In this document: piece by piece, positions 1 to 10,024 of the stretch | Layout of the letters: each line of letters starts with the position of its first letter | Numbering within the stretch: the stretch's first letter is position 1 | Source: an uncultured Maribacter sp. | GTDB taxonomy: Bacteria > Bacteroidota > Bacteroidia > Flavobacteriales > Flavobacteriaceae | NCBI GenBank assembly: GCA_947493885.1 | Contig: CANLTE010000002.1 | Location: forward strand, 1-64,000 | Reading direction: 5' to 3' | Length of the DNA: 64,000 nucleotides | Made by a program: the position numbers and the translations under genes | Notes under the pieces: generated by a model | The model's database searches: none | Told to the model about the DNA's origin: nothing | Seen by the model: only the letters and a program-made list of their open reading frames with translations

Positions 1-89
1 TTTTAACGATAATATTGTTTTTTAAAAAAAAACCTCCGAGAAACCCAAAGGAATCATCGAAGGCTAAGTTGCAAAATTCGGGGCAGGAT

Positions 90-1808
90 TTACGCAACCA
101 TAACTGATTTTGCCATTTTTTTACCTTGAACATCAATTTGGTAAATGTATTTTCCTGTTGCTAAATGTTGCGACATGGTTTCTCTAATATTAATTTCTGT
201 ATTTCCTTGATCCATATTTCCTTGATGCATTACACCTACGTACTGACCTAAAATATTGAAAAGTTTTATTTCCACATTTGCCGTTACGGGCATTTCAATA
301 TGTATATATGGTGCATTACTTGTGGGGTAATACGGTTTATGAACAATTTGATTTAATATTTCATCAGGAATGTTTTCACCTTCTTCCCCAGGAGGAGTAG
401 CATCAGTAGGGTCTTCATCATTATAAACAATATCGGGAAATTCGGTGCCACTACAATTAAAACCTAAGTTTACAGGGGTGTAGGGGTGGTCTAGTAAGTG
501 TTCTTCTACTTCACTAATTTCAACACACAACCACTCCGCCAGCACTGTGGCGTAAAGGTTTCTAAAGTCCATCTTATACTCTAAATTACCTCTACCATCA
601 CCATCATCTAAGCTTGGATGTTCTCCAACAAAAGCACTTCCATTAAGTCCGTTACCAAAAAATAGTGTAGGTGCTGCTTTCCCGTGATCTGTTCCGTTGG
701 AACCATTTTCAAAAATTCTACGCCCAAATTCAGAAAACGTCATACTTAAAACTTTTTCATCTTGTTGGGTACAAGCTAAATCCTCATAAAAAGCACTTAC
801 TGCTCTGGATAGGTTAGACATTAAACGTTGATGGGCCAACGGTTGATTACCATGAGTATCAAAACCACCCATTGAAATCATGTATACTTTAGTCCCTAGG
901 TTTCCTTTAATTAGTTTAGCTAAAAGCTCTAATTGGCGCGCAAAAGAGTTGTCTTCATAATCTGTGCATTGTAGTGCATCTCCACTTAAATAGGCTGCAT
1001 GTATCTTTCCAGCGTATTCGTTAGTTACATTAGATACTCCTCTTAAGTATTTTAACTGGTCACCATACATACAATCGTCTAAGTTGGGGTCGGCAACGGA
1101 GTGCAGTACACCTCCCTCAGCTATTCTCTGTAGTTCATCCACATTATTAGTTACAAAAGCATAGTTGGTTTCTTCTCCTTCAAATACTAAGTTTCCATAG
1201 CTTCCAATTTGTATAGCTGCAGGACCTTCAGGCCTACTTCCAGGAGTATCCGATAAATAGTCAGGAAATTCTTCTTCTAAAAATCGTCCCATCCAACCCG
1301 TTTTAGTACCACTAAAACCAGTAGTTTCTATATCGGTATTTGCAAAAATATCAGAGCCGGTAAAATGGGAAAGGCTTTGGCCTGGGTAACCAACTCCATG
1401 TACAGCTTTAAATTGTCCCTCTCCCCACATGGATTCTAAAGATTCCATATAAGAAGGAATACCATAATCATCAGTAAGTCTTAGTACTTTACTTTCAGGT
1501 ATATATATATTAGGCCTTGCATTTGCATAACTGTCAAATTGGTTTAAGGGAATAACAGTACTTAGACCATCATTTCCGCCTGAAAGTCTAATTAATACTA
1601 AAATATTATCGGTTTCAGCAGCCGCAATTGCAGATGTTAATTGAGAAGGGGCTGATGCTGATAAAACGTTAGCTCCTAATAACATGGTTCCAGAACCTGC
1701 TATACCTAACGCTTGTAGGAATGAACGTCTGCTCCATGTTTCGTGTTCTTGATCGTGACCTTCATGGTCTTTACCTTTATGGGGAGAATTATCGTGAGTA
1801 TCGCACAT
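90..1808 (-). CDS. DUF1501 family secreted protein with Tat signal and T9SS tail
   Basis: The protein has 572 residues. A His-rich N-terminus is followed by a twin-arginine motif (SRRSF, residues 26-30) and a hydrophobic stretch, so export by Tat is likely. The middle matches the DUF1501 (sulfatase-like fold) family, including the SMGGFDTHGNQ and SEFGRR segments. The last 75 or so residues look like a type A T9SS sorting domain (an IKLFNILGQ-type strand and a GKYIYQI-type strand), implying secretion or surface anchoring. It lies 10 bp downstream of a DUF1800 gene on the same strand, the usual pairing for these families. The biochemical function of this pair is not established. Family call is confident, role unknown. 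Confidence 0.9.
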   Translation of the reverse strand: MCDTHDNSPHKGKDHEGHDQEHETWSRRSFLQALGIAGSGTMLLGANVLSASAPSQLTSAIAAAETDNILVLIRLSGGNDGLSTVIPLNQFDSYANARPNIYIPESKVLRLTDDYGIPSYMESLESMWGEGQFKAVHGVGYPGQSLSHFTGSDIFANTDIETTGFSGTKTGWMGRFLEEEFPDYLSDTPGSRPEGPAAIQIGSYGNLVFEGEETNYAFVTNNVDELQRIAEGGVLHSVADPNLDDCMYGDQLKYLRGVSNVTNEYAGKIHAAYLSGDALQCTDYEDNSFARQLELLAKLIKGNLGTKVYMISMGGFDTHGNQPLAHQRLMSNLSRAVSAFYEDLACTQQDEKVLSMTFSEFGRRIFENGSNGTDHGKAAPTLFFGNGLNGSAFVGEHPSLDDGDGRGNLEYKMDFRNLYATVLAEWLCVEISEVEEHLLDHPYTPVNLGFNCSGTEFPDIVYNDEDPTDATPPGEEGENIPDEILNQIVHKPYYPTSNAPYIHIEMPVTANVEIKLFNILGQYVGVMHQGNMDQGNTEINIRETMSQHLATGKYIYQIDVQGKKMAKSVMVA

Positions 1809-1818
1809 AGTAGTAGGT

Positions 1819-3339
1819 TTATTTTAATTGAAATTCTGGTTGTCTGCTAAGGTGTAGTAGTAAAAGATTAACTTGATATGGAGCTTGATCCAGGGTCATG
1901 TTCCATAAACTACCCCCCGAAGTGTTTCCAGGGTCATCGGCGTAAATACCGTTATCTTCATAAGGATCTCGGAAAATACCAATAGCTGTAGTGTAGTCAG
2001 CTTCCGTTAGTAATCCCTTAGGTAATATTTTATCAATAATAGCGCGTGCTACTACTTCTGGGTCGCCAGTTGATAATCCATTAGGACCAGTAGCTTGAAC
2101 ACCGAAATCTCTAAATTGTTCTGAGTTATCACTGAAGAACCTTTTTATCATATCTTCAATAGTTATCCACCTACCAATCATAAAATTGGTGTTAATCCAA
2201 GACCTATCTCTTTGCCAACCTGCAACATCAAAAGGATCAAATAAGGTTTGACCTAAGAGTGAGCTATAATTTATGACTTCACTAATATTGGTGTTGGTAA
2301 TTGTAAAATTGGTCTCATTAAAAAGGTTGTAGTAAATATCAAAAGGACTTTTTATGATGACACCAATAGCGTCATCATCATAAAAATGTTGACTTTTAAA
2401 TAACTGAGAAATCACAGGAACTATTTCGAAACCACTTGTTTTAAAAGTGCTTGCCAAGCCGTCAATAATGGACTGAGCATTGTTGTCTTCATCTCGGGAA
2501 TCGGGGTGTACAAAAAATTCATATAATTTTCTGCATATAAATTCGGCAATGGTGTCTTCTCTTTCTTCAAAAAGAATAGTAATTACATCATCATAACCCC
2601 ATTGACCTGTTCTTCCAAAAATGGTTTTATTACCAGCGTCATGGTTTGTGGCATCAAACTGTACCGGAGAACAACCTATTTCACCTCTTTCTACATAACC
2701 CGTTAAGGCTTTTGCAGTTTCAATAATATCATTTTCAGTATAACCACCTGCTTGACCTTCTAACTCACTTAAGGTAAAAAGTTCATATAATTCTCTGGCA
2801 TAATTTTCATTGGGTCTGTTAGAATTGTTGTATACACCATCTAGGTAATACAACATGGCATTAGTTAATCCAATTTCACTAACAAAGGTTCTAAAATTGC
2901 CTAAAGCATTTCGTTGTAAACAATTTATATATTCATATAGAAATGCATTACAGTCGTAAACATCTATTTCTGTTACGAAGTGATTACTCCAGAAAAAACT
3001 TAAACGATCTTTTAAGTTGTTGTTTAAAATTGCGTTTCCATAAGCAAGTCTCCATTCATCACGCTGCTCACGAATTAATTGACCTCTTTGGTCATCATCA
3101 TCAGGATAGTTACTTTCGTTCCAATTTGCCCAAGTGGGAGCAGGAAGATGTGCTTGACCTGTGGCTTGAGCTATTAAGCTATCTACTAACGCACCTGCTG
3201 TTTGTCCAACAGCGTTGTTAATAGTGTCTGCAGAAGCACTAAAACCAAGTCTTCGGTAAAGGTGTTCTGCTTTGGATTTGTCTAAGGGAACTGTGTACTC
3301 GGCGAGTGTTGAGGTATTACAATTAATGAAATATTCCAT
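1819..3339 (-). CDS. DUF1800 domain-containing protein
   Basis: The protein has 506 residues and matches DUF1800: an early HLYRRLGFSAS segment (family form HLLRRxGFG), then FFWSNHFV, ENYARELYELFTL and a late LFDPFDVAGW segment. No clear signal peptide is visible from this start, unlike its Tat-type partner downstream, so it may be exported with that partner or the true start may differ. It is the first gene of a two-gene minus-strand operon with DUF1501. DUF1501/DUF1800 pairs are common in Bacteroidota and Planctomycetota, but their function is not established. Confidence 0.88.
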   Translation of the reverse strand: MEYFINCNTSTLAEYTVPLDKSKAEHLYRRLGFSASADTINNAVGQTAGALVDSLIAQATGQAHLPAPTWANWNESNYPDDDDQRGQLIREQRDEWRLAYGNAILNNNLKDRLSFFWSNHFVTEIDVYDCNAFLYEYINCLQRNALGNFRTFVSEIGLTNAMLYYLDGVYNNSNRPNENYARELYELFTLSELEGQAGGYTENDIIETAKALTGYVERGEIGCSPVQFDATNHDAGNKTIFGRTGQWGYDDVITILFEEREDTIAEFICRKLYEFFVHPDSRDEDNNAQSIIDGLASTFKTSGFEIVPVISQLFKSQHFYDDDAIGVIIKSPFDIYYNLFNETNFTITNTNISEVINYSSLLGQTLFDPFDVAGWQRDRSWINTNFMIGRWITIEDMIKRFFSDNSEQFRDFGVQATGPNGLSTGDPEVVARAIIDKILPKGLLTEADYTTAIGIFRDPYEDNGIYADDPGNTSGGSLWNMTLDQAPYQVNLLLLHLSRQPEFQLK

Positions 3340-3523
3340 AGTTCGTTTAGGAATTAATAAATTAGTTCATAGAGTTGGGCTCTTAATCAAACGTTATATT
3401 ATTTTGCTTAGTATAGCAATTAAATAATTTTCGTTGACGGTCATCGAAATTACATGATATGTTTGATTTTAACGACGAACTGCATAAATTTTCGATGAAT
3501 TACATGATTTTAAAAATAATGTT

Positions 3524-3883
3524 ATGGGGAAACATAATGATTTTGGTATAGAAGGTGAAAAAATTGCGGTGAAATACCTTACAGAAAAAGGATATCAGGT
3601 TTTGCGCAAAAATTACAGGTATTTAAAGGCAGAGGTGGACATTATTGCGCAAAAAAAAGATGTTTTAGCTATAGTTGAGGTTCGCTCGCGAAGCACCAAT
3701 TTTATTGAGCATATCGCAGATACTGTAACACAAAAGAAAATCAAACTTTTAGTAAATGCAGCAAATCAATATGTAATAGAAAATGATTTGGATGTTGATG
3801 TGCGTTTTGACATTATTACCGTACGAAAAAATGAAAAAGCTTTTGAACTGGAGCATCTTAAAAATGCGTATTATCATTTCTGA
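3524..3883 (+). CDS. YraN family (UPF0102) nuclease-like protein
   Basis: The protein has 119 residues, the normal length for YraN/UPF0102. The restriction-endonuclease-like core is visible: G-x-x-G-E-x-x-A near the start, then KAEVDIIA and IVEVRSR (the E...D...E-x-K type metal-binding signature, with R in place of the usual K). It is a small cytosolic protein of uncertain function, related to Holliday-junction resolvase folds. It is divergent from the DUF1800/DUF1501 pair and lies just upstream of an ACT-like gene with its own promoter. Confidence 0.87.
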   Translation: MGKHNDFGIEGEKIAVKYLTEKGYQVLRKNYRYLKAEVDIIAQKKDVLAIVEVRSRSTNFIEHIADTVTQKKIKLLVNAANQYVIENDLDVDVRFDIITVRKNEKAFELEHLKNAYYHF

Positions 3884-3886
3884 CAA

Positions 3887-3918
3887 TTTGTTTTATTTGT
3901 AACAAGTTGTTATATTTG
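3887..3918 (+). promoter_or_regulatory. Bacteroidota-type promoter
   Basis: TTTG at 3887-3890 and TATATTTG at 3911-3918 are separated by 20 bp. This fits the primary sigma consensus of Bacteroidota (TTTG at -33, TAnnTTTG at -7). The -7 box ends 17 bp before the ATG at 3936, so the predicted leader is short. Confidence 0.7.
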
Positions 3919-3935
3919 CATATAATCTAGAGAAA

Positions 3936-4595
3936 ATGAAAACAATATCTTCGGTTGTAGAACAATACATTAAGAAAAAGCCTTTTCTTCAAAGTGCTTT
4001 AGCTCAAGGAATTATAAACCTTACATCGCTTTCGAGAATCGTAAGACCCGAAATTGAAGAAGAATTAGGGAAGGATATTAGAAATGGTGCTATTGTTATG
4101 GCACTAAAAAGACTTTCTGATGATTTAGAATTTAGAGCAACTCATAAGATTATTAAAGTTTTAAAGAACATAGGTGAAATTACGGTACGTTCTTCTTTAA
4201 CAGATTATACTTTTTTAGCTTCAGATACTATTTTAACACAGCAAGCTAGATTATTGGAGGAGATAAACGCAAATAAAGATGCTTTCTACACATCTTCTAG
4301 AGGGGTTAACGAAATTAACATTGTTATAAGTAGTAGTTTAGATGCTACCGTTGATGAGTTGTTTAAGCATGAGAAATGTACGCAAAAGGCAAAAGACCTT
4401 TCATCAATAACGGTTAAGTTGCCGGAGGAAAATGTTTCGGTTTCTGGAATTTATTATTTTATTTTCCAAAGGTTAGCTTGGGAAGGAATACTACTTTACG
4501 AGGTTATCTCAACTACAAATGAGTTTACCATTTTGGTGGATGATGAACAGGTAGATATTGCTTTTAAAACGATAAAAGATTTAAAAACGCTTTAA
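3936..4595 (+). CDS. Conserved protein with ACT-like C-terminal domain
   Basis: The protein has 219 residues and is soluble. The N-terminal 70 residues are helical (VVEQYIKKKPFLQSAL, SRIVRPEIEEELG). The C-terminal part has an EGILLYEVIST-type strand and an FTILVDD strand, resembling the paired ACT folds at the end of aspartate kinases. I recognise it as a conserved Flavobacteriia protein, not as a named enzyme, and there is no kinase domain. A ligand-sensing or regulatory role is only inferred. Its stop codon overlaps the stop of the convergent gene by 4 bp. Confidence 0.65.
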   Translation: MKTISSVVEQYIKKKPFLQSALAQGIINLTSLSRIVRPEIEEELGKDIRNGAIVMALKRLSDDLEFRATHKIIKVLKNIGEITVRSSLTDYTFLASDTILTQQARLLEEINANKDAFYTSSRGVNEINIVISSSLDATVDELFKHEKCTQKAKDLSSITVKLPEENVSVSGIYYFIFQRLAWEGILLYEVISTTNEFTILVDDEQVDIAFKTIKDLKTL

Positions 4596-5923
4596 TTTTT
4601 TGTTGTTAGAAAATCTAAAACCTCTTCGTTGGTTTCTGGATACGCCACAAATTCCTTTTTGCTGTTTAAAATAAAATACGAAGGAGTTTGATGGATATCA
4701 TATAATTTGGCATAATCACTTTCCCATTTTTTAAGCGCAATTACATGTGTAAAATCTGTTAGTTTTTTACTTTCTTGTAACCAATTGCTTTCATCATCTT
4801 CTAAGCCAACGGCAATTACTTTGGTATTCGGATGCGTTTTTAATGCTTCATGTAGTATAGGAAGATCTTTTAAACAATGAGAACAGGTGCTACTCCAAAA
4901 GATTATAATGTAGTTTTGACTTCCTGTTAGGGTATTTAAATTTTTTTCTATACCATTTTCTATCCAAGTAAGATTAGGAGCTATTTCTCCAAGACGCAAA
5001 CGCTGATGTACTTTTACTTCATTTGTAATTTCGGCGTTATTGGTTTCTACAGCTAAAGTGTTCAACGAGGTTTTATAAATAAAATCGGAAACTGCATTTA
5101 GTCCATTTTGAGAAGCCATTTTCCATAATGCATAAAAAGCACTTGTCGCATATTTTTTGTCTTGCGAATGTAATTTACGTTGTACCAGTTCTACATTGGC
5201 AATCATTGCATTTTGAGAATCATCTAAAGCATTAACACCTATTGGAAGTGAGGTAAATACATAATTAGTTATTTTACTGGTTAGATATTCTGATGATTGT
5301 AATATTTTGTCACTAAAATCCATCTTAGAAAAGTAGTGCTCTTTCTTATGATTTATAAAGGCTTCTACAGTTTCATAATTTTCAGAAACATAAGGTGCAT
5401 TTGCCTTTATGAATGTATTTACGAGCAAGCCGTTGGATTTTGATTCAAAATTATCCTGATGACTTTTTAAATCTGACATTAATTTTAAAAAGTCTTTTTT
5501 GTTCGTATTTCCAGAGTTGTAAAATGAAATTATGTTGTTTTCAATTTCATTTATTTGATTAAAATAGGAGCTGTAAAGGGTATTTTCTTTAGAAGACATA
5601 AACCTAACTCCATTCTCAGTTGTGAATTGTAACTCTATTGATTCCTTTCCGTTGTAAATGACATCAAAGTAAAATTCTTCCTGAGGAACTGCATATACAA
5701 TTCGGTAAATTCCTGTAGGTGCGTTTTCTTGAATTTCAAGAGAAAATGAACCATTTTTTATTGCGGTATCTGCAACATAACGTTGACTTCCTGGAATAAG
5801 ATGATAGGCTATTAACCATTTATAGTTTTCAGCAGGCAAAAAATTTCCTGAAATGGTTTGTTGCGCGTTTGAAACAAAAATACCGCAAACAAATAGTAAA
5901 ATGCTAAGTAATGTATTTTTCAT
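4592..5923 (-). CDS. Secreted thioredoxin-like (TlpA/DUF4369-type) protein
   Basis: The protein has 443 residues with a signal peptide (hydrophobic residues 4-17, ending SNAQ). The N-terminal half is a beta-rich DUF4369-like module. The C-terminal 115 or so residues are a TlpA/AhpC-type thioredoxin fold with a redox motif CSHC near residue 347 (FWSSTCSHC) and the cis-proline segment QTPSYF. It probably reduces or isomerises disulfides in the periplasm or on a lipoprotein. It follows mfd on the same strand after a 53-bp gap, so co-transcription is possible. Confidence 0.85.
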   Translation of the reverse strand: MKNTLLSILLFVCGIFVSNAQQTISGNFLPAENYKWLIAYHLIPGSQRYVADTAIKNGSFSLEIQENAPTGIYRIVYAVPQEEFYFDVIYNGKESIELQFTTENGVRFMSSKENTLYSSYFNQINEIENNIISFYNSGNTNKKDFLKLMSDLKSHQDNFESKSNGLLVNTFIKANAPYVSENYETVEAFINHKKEHYFSKMDFSDKILQSSEYLTSKITNYVFTSLPIGVNALDDSQNAMIANVELVQRKLHSQDKKYATSAFYALWKMASQNGLNAVSDFIYKTSLNTLAVETNNAEITNEVKVHQRLRLGEIAPNLTWIENGIEKNLNTLTGSQNYIIIFWSSTCSHCLKDLPILHEALKTHPNTKVIAVGLEDDESNWLQESKKLTDFTHVIALKKWESDYAKLYDIHQTPSYFILNSKKEFVAYPETNEEVLDFLTTKN

Positions 5924-5976
5924 ACAAAGAGAATGTCAAAAACTAAACCAAATTTAACAATTTGGACTCAGAACAT

Positions 5977-8900
5977 TTATTTAAAAGATTGTAATGCTTT
6001 TAAAGCGGCGTTTACGGAGGTAATTTTTTCAAAAACTAAGAGTAGTCTTAGTCCATTTCGGGTTTCTTTTTCTTTTACTTTTCCGATATGCGAATTACTT
6101 TGCATAAAGCGAAGTACTTTGGTGAAAGCTTCACTTTGATAAAATTCTGATTGTTGGTCTGCAATAAAATAACCAATGAATTTTCCTTTTTTCATTACTA
6201 TTTTTTCAAGACCTATGGCATTAGCAATCCATTTTACACGAACAGAGTTTAATAAGTCTTCAGCTTGAGTAGGAAGTTCTCCAAAACGATCAACAAGCTG
6301 CGCTTCAAATTTTAATAGCTTTCCTTCGTCTTTAACTAGATTGAGTTCTGTATATAGGTTTAATCGCTCGGTAACATTATTAATATAGTCGTCTGGAAAC
6401 AATAATTCGAAATCTGAATCTATTTGGGTTTCTTTTACAAAAACTTTTTTGGAACGCCCTTCAACTTCTTCGTAGAGCGATTTAAATTCGTTTTCCTTTA
6501 ACTCATCAATAGCTTCAGCAAGTATTTTTTGGTAGGCATCAAAACCAATTTCGTTTATAAATCCGCTTTGTTCGCCACCTAAAATGTCTCCCGCCCCTCT
6601 AATTTCCAAATCTTTCATGGCAATATTAAAACCACTGCCAAGCGCTGTAAATTGCTCTAAAGCTTCAATACGTTTACGTGCATCAGATGTCATAACATCA
6701 TGCGGTGGTGTAATAAAGTAACAAAAAGCCTTTTTGTTACTTCGCCCAACGCGACCTCTCATTTGATGTAAATCACTTAATCCAAAGTTATTGGCATTAT
6801 TAATGAAAATGGTATTTGCGTTAGTAACGTCTAGCCCACTCTCAATAATAGTTGTGGAAACTAAAACATCAAAACCACCATCCATAAAAGTAAGCATAAG
6901 CTCTTCTAACTTTTTACCCTCCATTTGCCCATGACCAATACCTATTTTGGCATCGGGAACCAAGCGCTGAATCATACCTGCAACTTCTTTGATATTTTCT
7001 ATTCGGTTATGTATAAAAAATATTTGTCCTCCACGTTGAATTTCGTAGATAATAGCATCTCTAATGATTTCTTCGTTAAAACGAATAACTTGACTTTCTA
7101 TAGGGTACCTATTAGGGGGAGGAGTTTTTATAACGGACAAATCTCTGGCTGCCATAAGGCTAAATTGCAGTGTACGGGGAATAGGGGTGGCAGTTAGTGT
7201 AAGTACATCTACGTTTTCTTTAATAGATTTTAGTTTGTCTTTTACTGCAACACCAAACTTTTGTTCTTCATCTACAATTAGTAATCCAAGGTCTTTAAAT
7301 TGCACATTTTTATTTACCAGTTGATGGGTGCCAATAATAATATCAACTTTACCAGAAGCTAAATTTTCAAGGGTTTTTTTTCGCTCTTTAGTTGTTCTAA
7401 ATCTGTTTAAATAATCAACAGTAACAGGCATTTCTTTTAAACGTTCAGAAAAAGTTTTATGATGTTGAAATGCCAAAATAGTTGTGGGTACAAGTATTGC
7501 GACTTGTTTACCATTATCTACAGCTTTAAAGGCAGCTCTAATAGCAACTTCTGTTTTTCCAAAACCAACATCACCACAAATTAAACGATCCATGGGGCGC
7601 TCACTTTCCATGTCTTTTTTTATATCTGCGGTAGCAGTACTCTGGTCAGGAGTATCTTCATACAAAAACGAGGCTTCTAACTCCAATTGTAAGTAACTAT
7701 CTGGGGCGTATTGGAATCCTTTTTCTAAACGCCTTTTAGCGTATATTTTAATTAAATCAAAAGCTATTTTTTTAACTCTTGATTTTGTTTTTTGTTTGAG
7801 TTTTTTCCAAGCGGCAGAACCTAGTTTAAATATTTTTGGAGGGGCGCCATCTTTACCATTAAACTTAGATATTTTATGTAATGAATGGATGCTTACATAT
7901 AAAATATCACGTTCGCTATACATTAGTTTAATAGCTTCTTGCTTTTTACCTTCAACATCAATTTTTTGAAGTCCGCCAAATTTACCTATACCATGGTCTA
8001 TGTGGGTAACATAATCACCAATTTCAAGTTTTGTGAGCTCTTTTAAAGTTATTGCTTGCTTTTTGGCATAACCATTTTTAAGCTGAAATTTGTGGTAGCG
8101 TTCAAATATCTGATGATCGGTATAGCATACAATTTTAAGGTCATTGTCAATAAAGCCCTGATATAGTGGAAGAACAATGGTTTTGTAATGAACATCTTCT
8201 TCAACTTCATCAAAAATGTCATGAAAACGTTGCGCTTGTTGGTCCGATGCACAAAAAATATAGTTAGTATACCCTTGTTGGTGATTGGTGTTTAAGTTTT
8301 CAATTAATAAATCAAACTTTTTGTTAAACGAAGGTTGCGGTTTTATATTAAACGAAATCTCGTTAACTGCGGTATTTTCTATTGCCGCATGACCGCCTGC
8401 TGTGGTAAGCAGAAAAAAACTTTTAAGTTGCTCTTTTAATGCATTGGCGTTTAAAAATAACGCTTCAGGTTTTTCATGCTTAATGTCCTCTGAAAGTTTG
8501 GTAAATTCTACTTTTGCCTTCTCAAAAAAATCATTTAATCGTCCAAAGAGTATTTCCAAATTTTTACCAAAAATTATGGTATCGTTCGCGATGTATTTTA
8601 GGAAACTCTCCCGGGTTTCATTTAAAAATTTGTTGGCAACATTTGGGATGATGGTAATCTTAGAAACTTTTTCTGTAGATAATTGTGTTTCAACATCAAA
8701 AGTTCTGATGCTGTCAACATCGTCACCAAAAAACTCTATACGATAAGGTTGGTCGTGTGAAAAAGAAAACACATCAACAATCCCGCCTCTTACCGAAAAT
8801 TCTCCAGGCTCGGTAACAAAATCAACTCTTTTAAATTGATATTCAAAAAGTACTTCATTCAAAAAATCTAAAGAGAGCGAATCATCTATCTTAATTTTTA

Positions 8901-9330
8901 AAGTGCTTTTGTCCAGTTCTTTTCTGGTAACCACTTTCTCAAACAATGCATCTGGATAGGTTACAATTACAGCAGGTTTTTTACGCGAGTTAATACGATT
9001 TAAGACCTCTGCTCGTAAAAGAACATTAGCATTATCCGTTTGCTCTATTTGATAAGGTCTTCGATAGCTTCCTGGGTAAAAAAGAACATCTTTTTCATTA
9101 ATAAGTTGTTCTAAGTCATTTAAGTAGTATGCAGCTTCTTCTTTGTCATTAAAAATGAGTAGAAAGGGTTTTTCAATATTCTTAAAAGAATTAGCAAGAG
9201 TGTATGATAGTGCAGATCCCGTTAAACCATGTAATAGAGTACTATTTACGCTAGTATCGGCAACAGTTTTTTGCAGTTTACCTAAAAGAGGAGACTGTGC
9301 ATATAATTTTTGAATGGTAACTTGTGACAA
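5977..9330 (-). CDS. mfd: Transcription-repair coupling factor Mfd
   Basis: The protein has 1117 residues, the usual length for Mfd. It carries a degenerate UvrB-like N-terminal region (VFSFSHDQPYRIEFFGDDVDSIR), an RNA-polymerase-interacting CarD-like domain around residues 440-510 (GDYVTHIDHGIGKFGGL), a RecG-type helicase with Walker A GDVGFGKTE and DEEQ box VDEEQKFGV, and motif VI QMRGRVGRS. A C-terminal TRCF domain follows. Mfd removes RNA polymerase stalled at DNA lesions and recruits UvrA. It has its own upstream region opposite the TerB-like gene. Confidence 0.97.
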   Translation of the reverse strand: MSQVTIQKLYAQSPLLGKLQKTVADTSVNSTLLHGLTGSALSYTLANSFKNIEKPFLLIFNDKEEAAYYLNDLEQLINEKDVLFYPGSYRRPYQIEQTDNANVLLRAEVLNRINSRKKPAVIVTYPDALFEKVVTRKELDKSTLKIKIDDSLSLDFLNEVLFEYQFKRVDFVTEPGEFSVRGGIVDVFSFSHDQPYRIEFFGDDVDSIRTFDVETQLSTEKVSKITIIPNVANKFLNETRESFLKYIANDTIIFGKNLEILFGRLNDFFEKAKVEFTKLSEDIKHEKPEALFLNANALKEQLKSFFLLTTAGGHAAIENTAVNEISFNIKPQPSFNKKFDLLIENLNTNHQQGYTNYIFCASDQQAQRFHDIFDEVEEDVHYKTIVLPLYQGFIDNDLKIVCYTDHQIFERYHKFQLKNGYAKKQAITLKELTKLEIGDYVTHIDHGIGKFGGLQKIDVEGKKQEAIKLMYSERDILYVSIHSLHKISKFNGKDGAPPKIFKLGSAAWKKLKQKTKSRVKKIAFDLIKIYAKRRLEKGFQYAPDSYLQLELEASFLYEDTPDQSTATADIKKDMESERPMDRLICGDVGFGKTEVAIRAAFKAVDNGKQVAILVPTTILAFQHHKTFSERLKEMPVTVDYLNRFRTTKERKKTLENLASGKVDIIIGTHQLVNKNVQFKDLGLLIVDEEQKFGVAVKDKLKSIKENVDVLTLTATPIPRTLQFSLMAARDLSVIKTPPPNRYPIESQVIRFNEEIIRDAIIYEIQRGGQIFFIHNRIENIKEVAGMIQRLVPDAKIGIGHGQMEGKKLEELMLTFMDGGFDVLVSTTIIESGLDVTNANTIFINNANNFGLSDLHQMRGRVGRSNKKAFCYFITPPHDVMTSDARKRIEALEQFTALGSGFNIAMKDLEIRGAGDILGGEQSGFINEIGFDAYQKILAEAIDELKENEFKSLYEEVEGRSKKVFVKETQIDSDFELLFPDDYINNVTERLNLYTELNLVKDEGKLLKFEAQLVDRFGELPTQAEDLLNSVRVKWIANAIGLEKIVMKKGKFIGYFIADQQSEFYQSEAFTKVLRFMQSNSHIGKVKEKETRNGLRLLLVFEKITSVNAALKALQSFK

Positions 9331-9501
9331 CTTGAAAATTTGTGCAAATATAGATACTGGGTCTTTTAGGTGAAAATGATTTTTAGTTAAGAATTAAATC
9401 CAATTATTTTTTGAACGCAAAATGGGGCTTATGGTTAACAAGTAAATGGTGTTCAAGAGATAAAATTATTTGTTAACTTTAGTAAAGACCTTTAAAAAAA
9501 T

Positions 9502-9509
9502 TATATTTG
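9502..9509 (+). promoter_or_regulatory. Probable -7 element of the TerB-like gene
   Basis: TATATTTG fits the Bacteroidota -7 consensus TAnnTTTG and lies 20 bp before the ATG at 9530. The upstream -33 box is weak (CTTTAG about 20 bp away), so only the -7 element is called. Confidence 0.5.
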
Positions 9510-9529
9510 CGCAACAAAAAAATAAATAA

Positions 9530-9952
9530 ATGCCAATTTTAGATTTATATGCTCATAGCGAGCGCAGAAGAAATTTAGCACATTTTGCCACGATTGCTTC
9601 TTTAGCTGCTGTAGATGGTGAGATTAATTCTCAAGAAATTAAAGTTATTGAGGGGTTTGCTCACAAATTAGATATTTCTGAAAAGGAATATGAGGAGGTA
9701 ATGGATAAGTCTAACAAATATCCGATTGAACCTGTAGCTAGTTCTGAAAAAAGATTAGAACGCTTATATGATTTGTTTAAAATTATATTCGCTGATTATG
9801 GAATTGAAGATAAAGAAATGTCGCTTTTAAAAAGATATGCTATTGGTTTAGGTTATTCAGTTGAAAAAGCTGATAATATCATCGAAAAATCTATTGCTAT
9901 TTTCAGTGGAAAAATTCCTTTTGATGATTATTTAACTTTAATAAATAAGTAA
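9530..9952 (+). CDS. TerB-family (tellurite-resistance-like) protein
   Basis: The protein has 140 residues and is all-helical and acidic, matching the TerB/DjlA-type fold. The two typical segments AAVDGEINSQEIKVIEGFA and DYGIEDKEMSLLKRYAIGLG carry the conserved acidic metal-binding pattern (D-G-x-I-x-x-x-E). No ter operon is present, so a role in tellurite resistance is not implied. It is probably a general stress or membrane-associated accessory factor. It is transcribed alone and converges on fbp across a shared terminator. Confidence 0.82.
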   Translation: MPILDLYAHSERRRNLAHFATIASLAAVDGEINSQEIKVIEGFAHKLDISEKEYEEVMDKSNKYPIEPVASSEKRLERLYDLFKIIFADYGIEDKEMSLLKRYAIGLGYSVEKADNIIEKSIAIFSGKIPFDDYLTLINK

Positions 9953-9969
9953 GGAGTTTTCTTTATAAA

Positions 9970-10005
9970 CATAAAAAAGGTGGAGATATCTCCACCTTTT
10001 TTATG
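9970..10005. terminator. Bidirectional terminator between TerB-like gene and fbp
   Basis: This is a perfect 36-bp palindrome centred at 9987/9988. It has a GC-containing core (GGTGGAGA/TCTCCACC) flanked by A6 and T6 runs, so it can terminate transcripts from both converging genes. Confidence 0.85.
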
Positions 10006-10024
10006 TTTTAATATGTTTGTAATA

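Noticed and set aside
8402-8746. Open frame of 114 codons on the plus strand
   Set aside because: It is antisense inside mfd, has no start context or recognisable product, and follows from the codon usage of the real gene. Other long antisense frames (for example 17933-18247 and 55034-55306) were dropped for the same reason.
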